45,472 nucleotides of DNA from Pseudonocardia sp. (GTDB lineage Bacteria > Actinomycetota > Actinomycetes > Mycobacteriales > Pseudonocardiaceae), in assembly GCA_030147065.1 (NCBI GenBank), contig JASLAP010000068.1, positions 1 to 45,472 on the forward strand, written 5' to 3'. This document shows positions 44,638-45,472 of this stretch, one piece after another. The translations under genes were made by a program, and so were the position numbers. A model generated the notes under the pieces. That model saw only the letters and a list, made by a program, of their open reading frames with translations, was not told where the DNA came from and made no database searches. The first letter of the stretch is position 1, and every line of letters begins with the position of its first letter.

Positions 44638-45472
44638 TCAGACCGCCGCGTCCATCCGGGCGCGCAGCTCGTCGGGCAGCTCCAGCCGGACCCCGGCCAG
44701 CGCGCTGTCGAGCTGGTGGAGCTTGCTGCCGCCGAGGATCGGGCGGATGCCGTGGGCGACCAGCCAGGCCAGCACGACCCGCCCGCGCGGCACGCCCAGC
44801 TCGGCCGCGACCTCGTCCAGCTCGGCCAGCCGGCGGCTGCTGCCGGGGTGGTCGAACACCTCGGGGACCGGCTTGTCCGGGTTGTCGTAGGCGCCGCTGA
44901 GCAGCGGGGTGTAGGCCCACACCTCCAGGCCGTGGGCCTCGGCGTAGTCCCACTGCTCGTCGCCGAGCACCCCGAAGGGATGGACGTTGCCGGGCGGCTG
45001 CGTGCCCGGCCGCGGGCGCAGGTAGCTGGCACTGAGCTGGAACGCGTCGATCGGTGCGGTACCGGCGTCGCGGGCGTGCCGGCGGGCCCGCTCGACCCGC
45101 CAGGCCGGGTGGTTGGAGGCGCCGACCCGGCGCACCGAGCCGGTCGCCTCCAGCCCGGCCACCGCGTCGACGGTCTGCTCGATCGGCACCGTTCGGTCCT
45201 CCTGGTGCAGCCACAGCAGGTCGACGGCGTCGACGCCGAGCCGGCGCAGGCTGCCCTCGAACGCGGCGTGCACGGCGCGCGTGGACAGGCCTTCGCGCCG
45301 GGCCGGCCAGCTGCCCGGCCAGCGCGGCTCGGCGCCCAGCTTGGTGGCGATCCGCACCCGGTCGCGAACCCCGGGGCGGGCGGCCAGCCAGCGCCCGAGC
45401 AACGCCTCGCTGTCCCCGCCGTGGCCGGAGTCCGAGGCCCAGAACGCGTAGCAGTCGGCGGTGTCGATCCAC
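44638..45472 (-). CDS. aldo/keto reductase (partial at the right edge)
   Basis: About 278 residues visible; the N-terminus is beyond the window. The catalytic tetrad can be placed: Asp in WIDTADCYAFW, Tyr four residues on, Lys in RIATKLGAEP, and His in LLWLHQEDRTV. The NADPH site is at the end, with RPILGGSKLHQLDSAL. The segment VRRVGASNHPAWRVERARR and the later AYTPLLSGAY are typical of the family. The barrel is otherwise complete to the C-terminal helix LPDELRARMDAAV. Substrate unknown. Confidence 0.9.
   Translation of the reverse strand, partial: WIDTADCYAFWASDSGHGGDSEALLGRWLAARPGVRDRVRIATKLGAEPRWPGSWPARREGLSTRAVHAAFEGSLRRLGVDAVDLLWLHQEDRTVPIEQTVDAVAGLEATGSVRRVGASNHPAWRVERARRHARDAGTAPIDAFQLSASYLRPRPGTQPPGNVHPFGVLGDEQWDYAEAHGLEVWAYTPLLSGAYDNPDKPVPEVFDHPGSSRRLAELDEVAAELGVPRGRVVLAWLVAHGIRPILGGSKLHQLDSALAGVRLELPDELRARMDAAV

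Overview
The window is very GC-rich, uses GTG and a probable TTG start beside ATG, and its genes often overlap by GTGA. It also carries a mycobacterial-type Cds1 desulfhydrase, a DUF418 protein and a protocatechuate branch. Together these point to a free-living actinobacterium, perhaps of the Geodermatophilaceae; the family is an inference. A selenocysteine tRNA implies selenoprotein synthesis.

Layout. 1-187: start of an alpha/beta hydrolase cut by the window edge. 371-7330: a single-chain, eukaryote-like multidomain acyl-CoA carboxylase overlapping a glycosyltransferase that carries a probable 4-bp slippage frameshift. 7331-8013: no intact gene; a hairpin, a reverse-strand Ig-like remnant and a structured leader. 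8014-23112: a four-gene envelope operon. It encodes a small secreted protein, a DUF916/WxLIP-like membrane-anchored protein, a 3,886-residue adhesin-like protein, and an NlpC/P60 hydrolase with two membrane segments. 23196-25681: two response regulators converging on a GAF histidine kinase. 25817-31880: DUF418 membrane protein, GH3 glycosidase, a hydrolase/TetR divergent pair, a hydroquinone reductase-like GST and a GtrA protein. 31986-35326: pobA-pcaH-pcaG with a divergent IclR regulator. 35382-38404: acetamidase-like protein, SDR and epoxide hydrolase. 38429-45472: CinA, patatin, thioesterase, STAS protein, tRNA-Sec, amidase, Cds1-like desulfhydrase and an aldo/keto reductase cut by the right edge.

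The most unusual system is 8014-23112. The giant protein has a lectin-like head, an Ig/FnIII neck and a stalk of 21 DUF11-type repeats of about 129 residues, every one with a cysteine pair (C-x8-C in 19 of 21). Its last 130 residues are clearly homologous to the small secreted protein at the head of the operon. The gene between them resembles the peptidoglycan-binding WxL-interacting proteins of Firmicutes. I infer a sortase-independent, WxL-like surface display system, with the terminal P60 enzyme remodelling the wall and the adjacent two-component genes as candidate regulators.

Two copies of a roughly 45-bp palindrome lie between convergent genes (26987-27034 and 38395-38438) and in each case supply the stop codons of both neighbours. 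A second inverted-repeat element fills the SDR/epoxide hydrolase gap. Everything here was read by eye, and family names rest on motif recognition rather than database searches.
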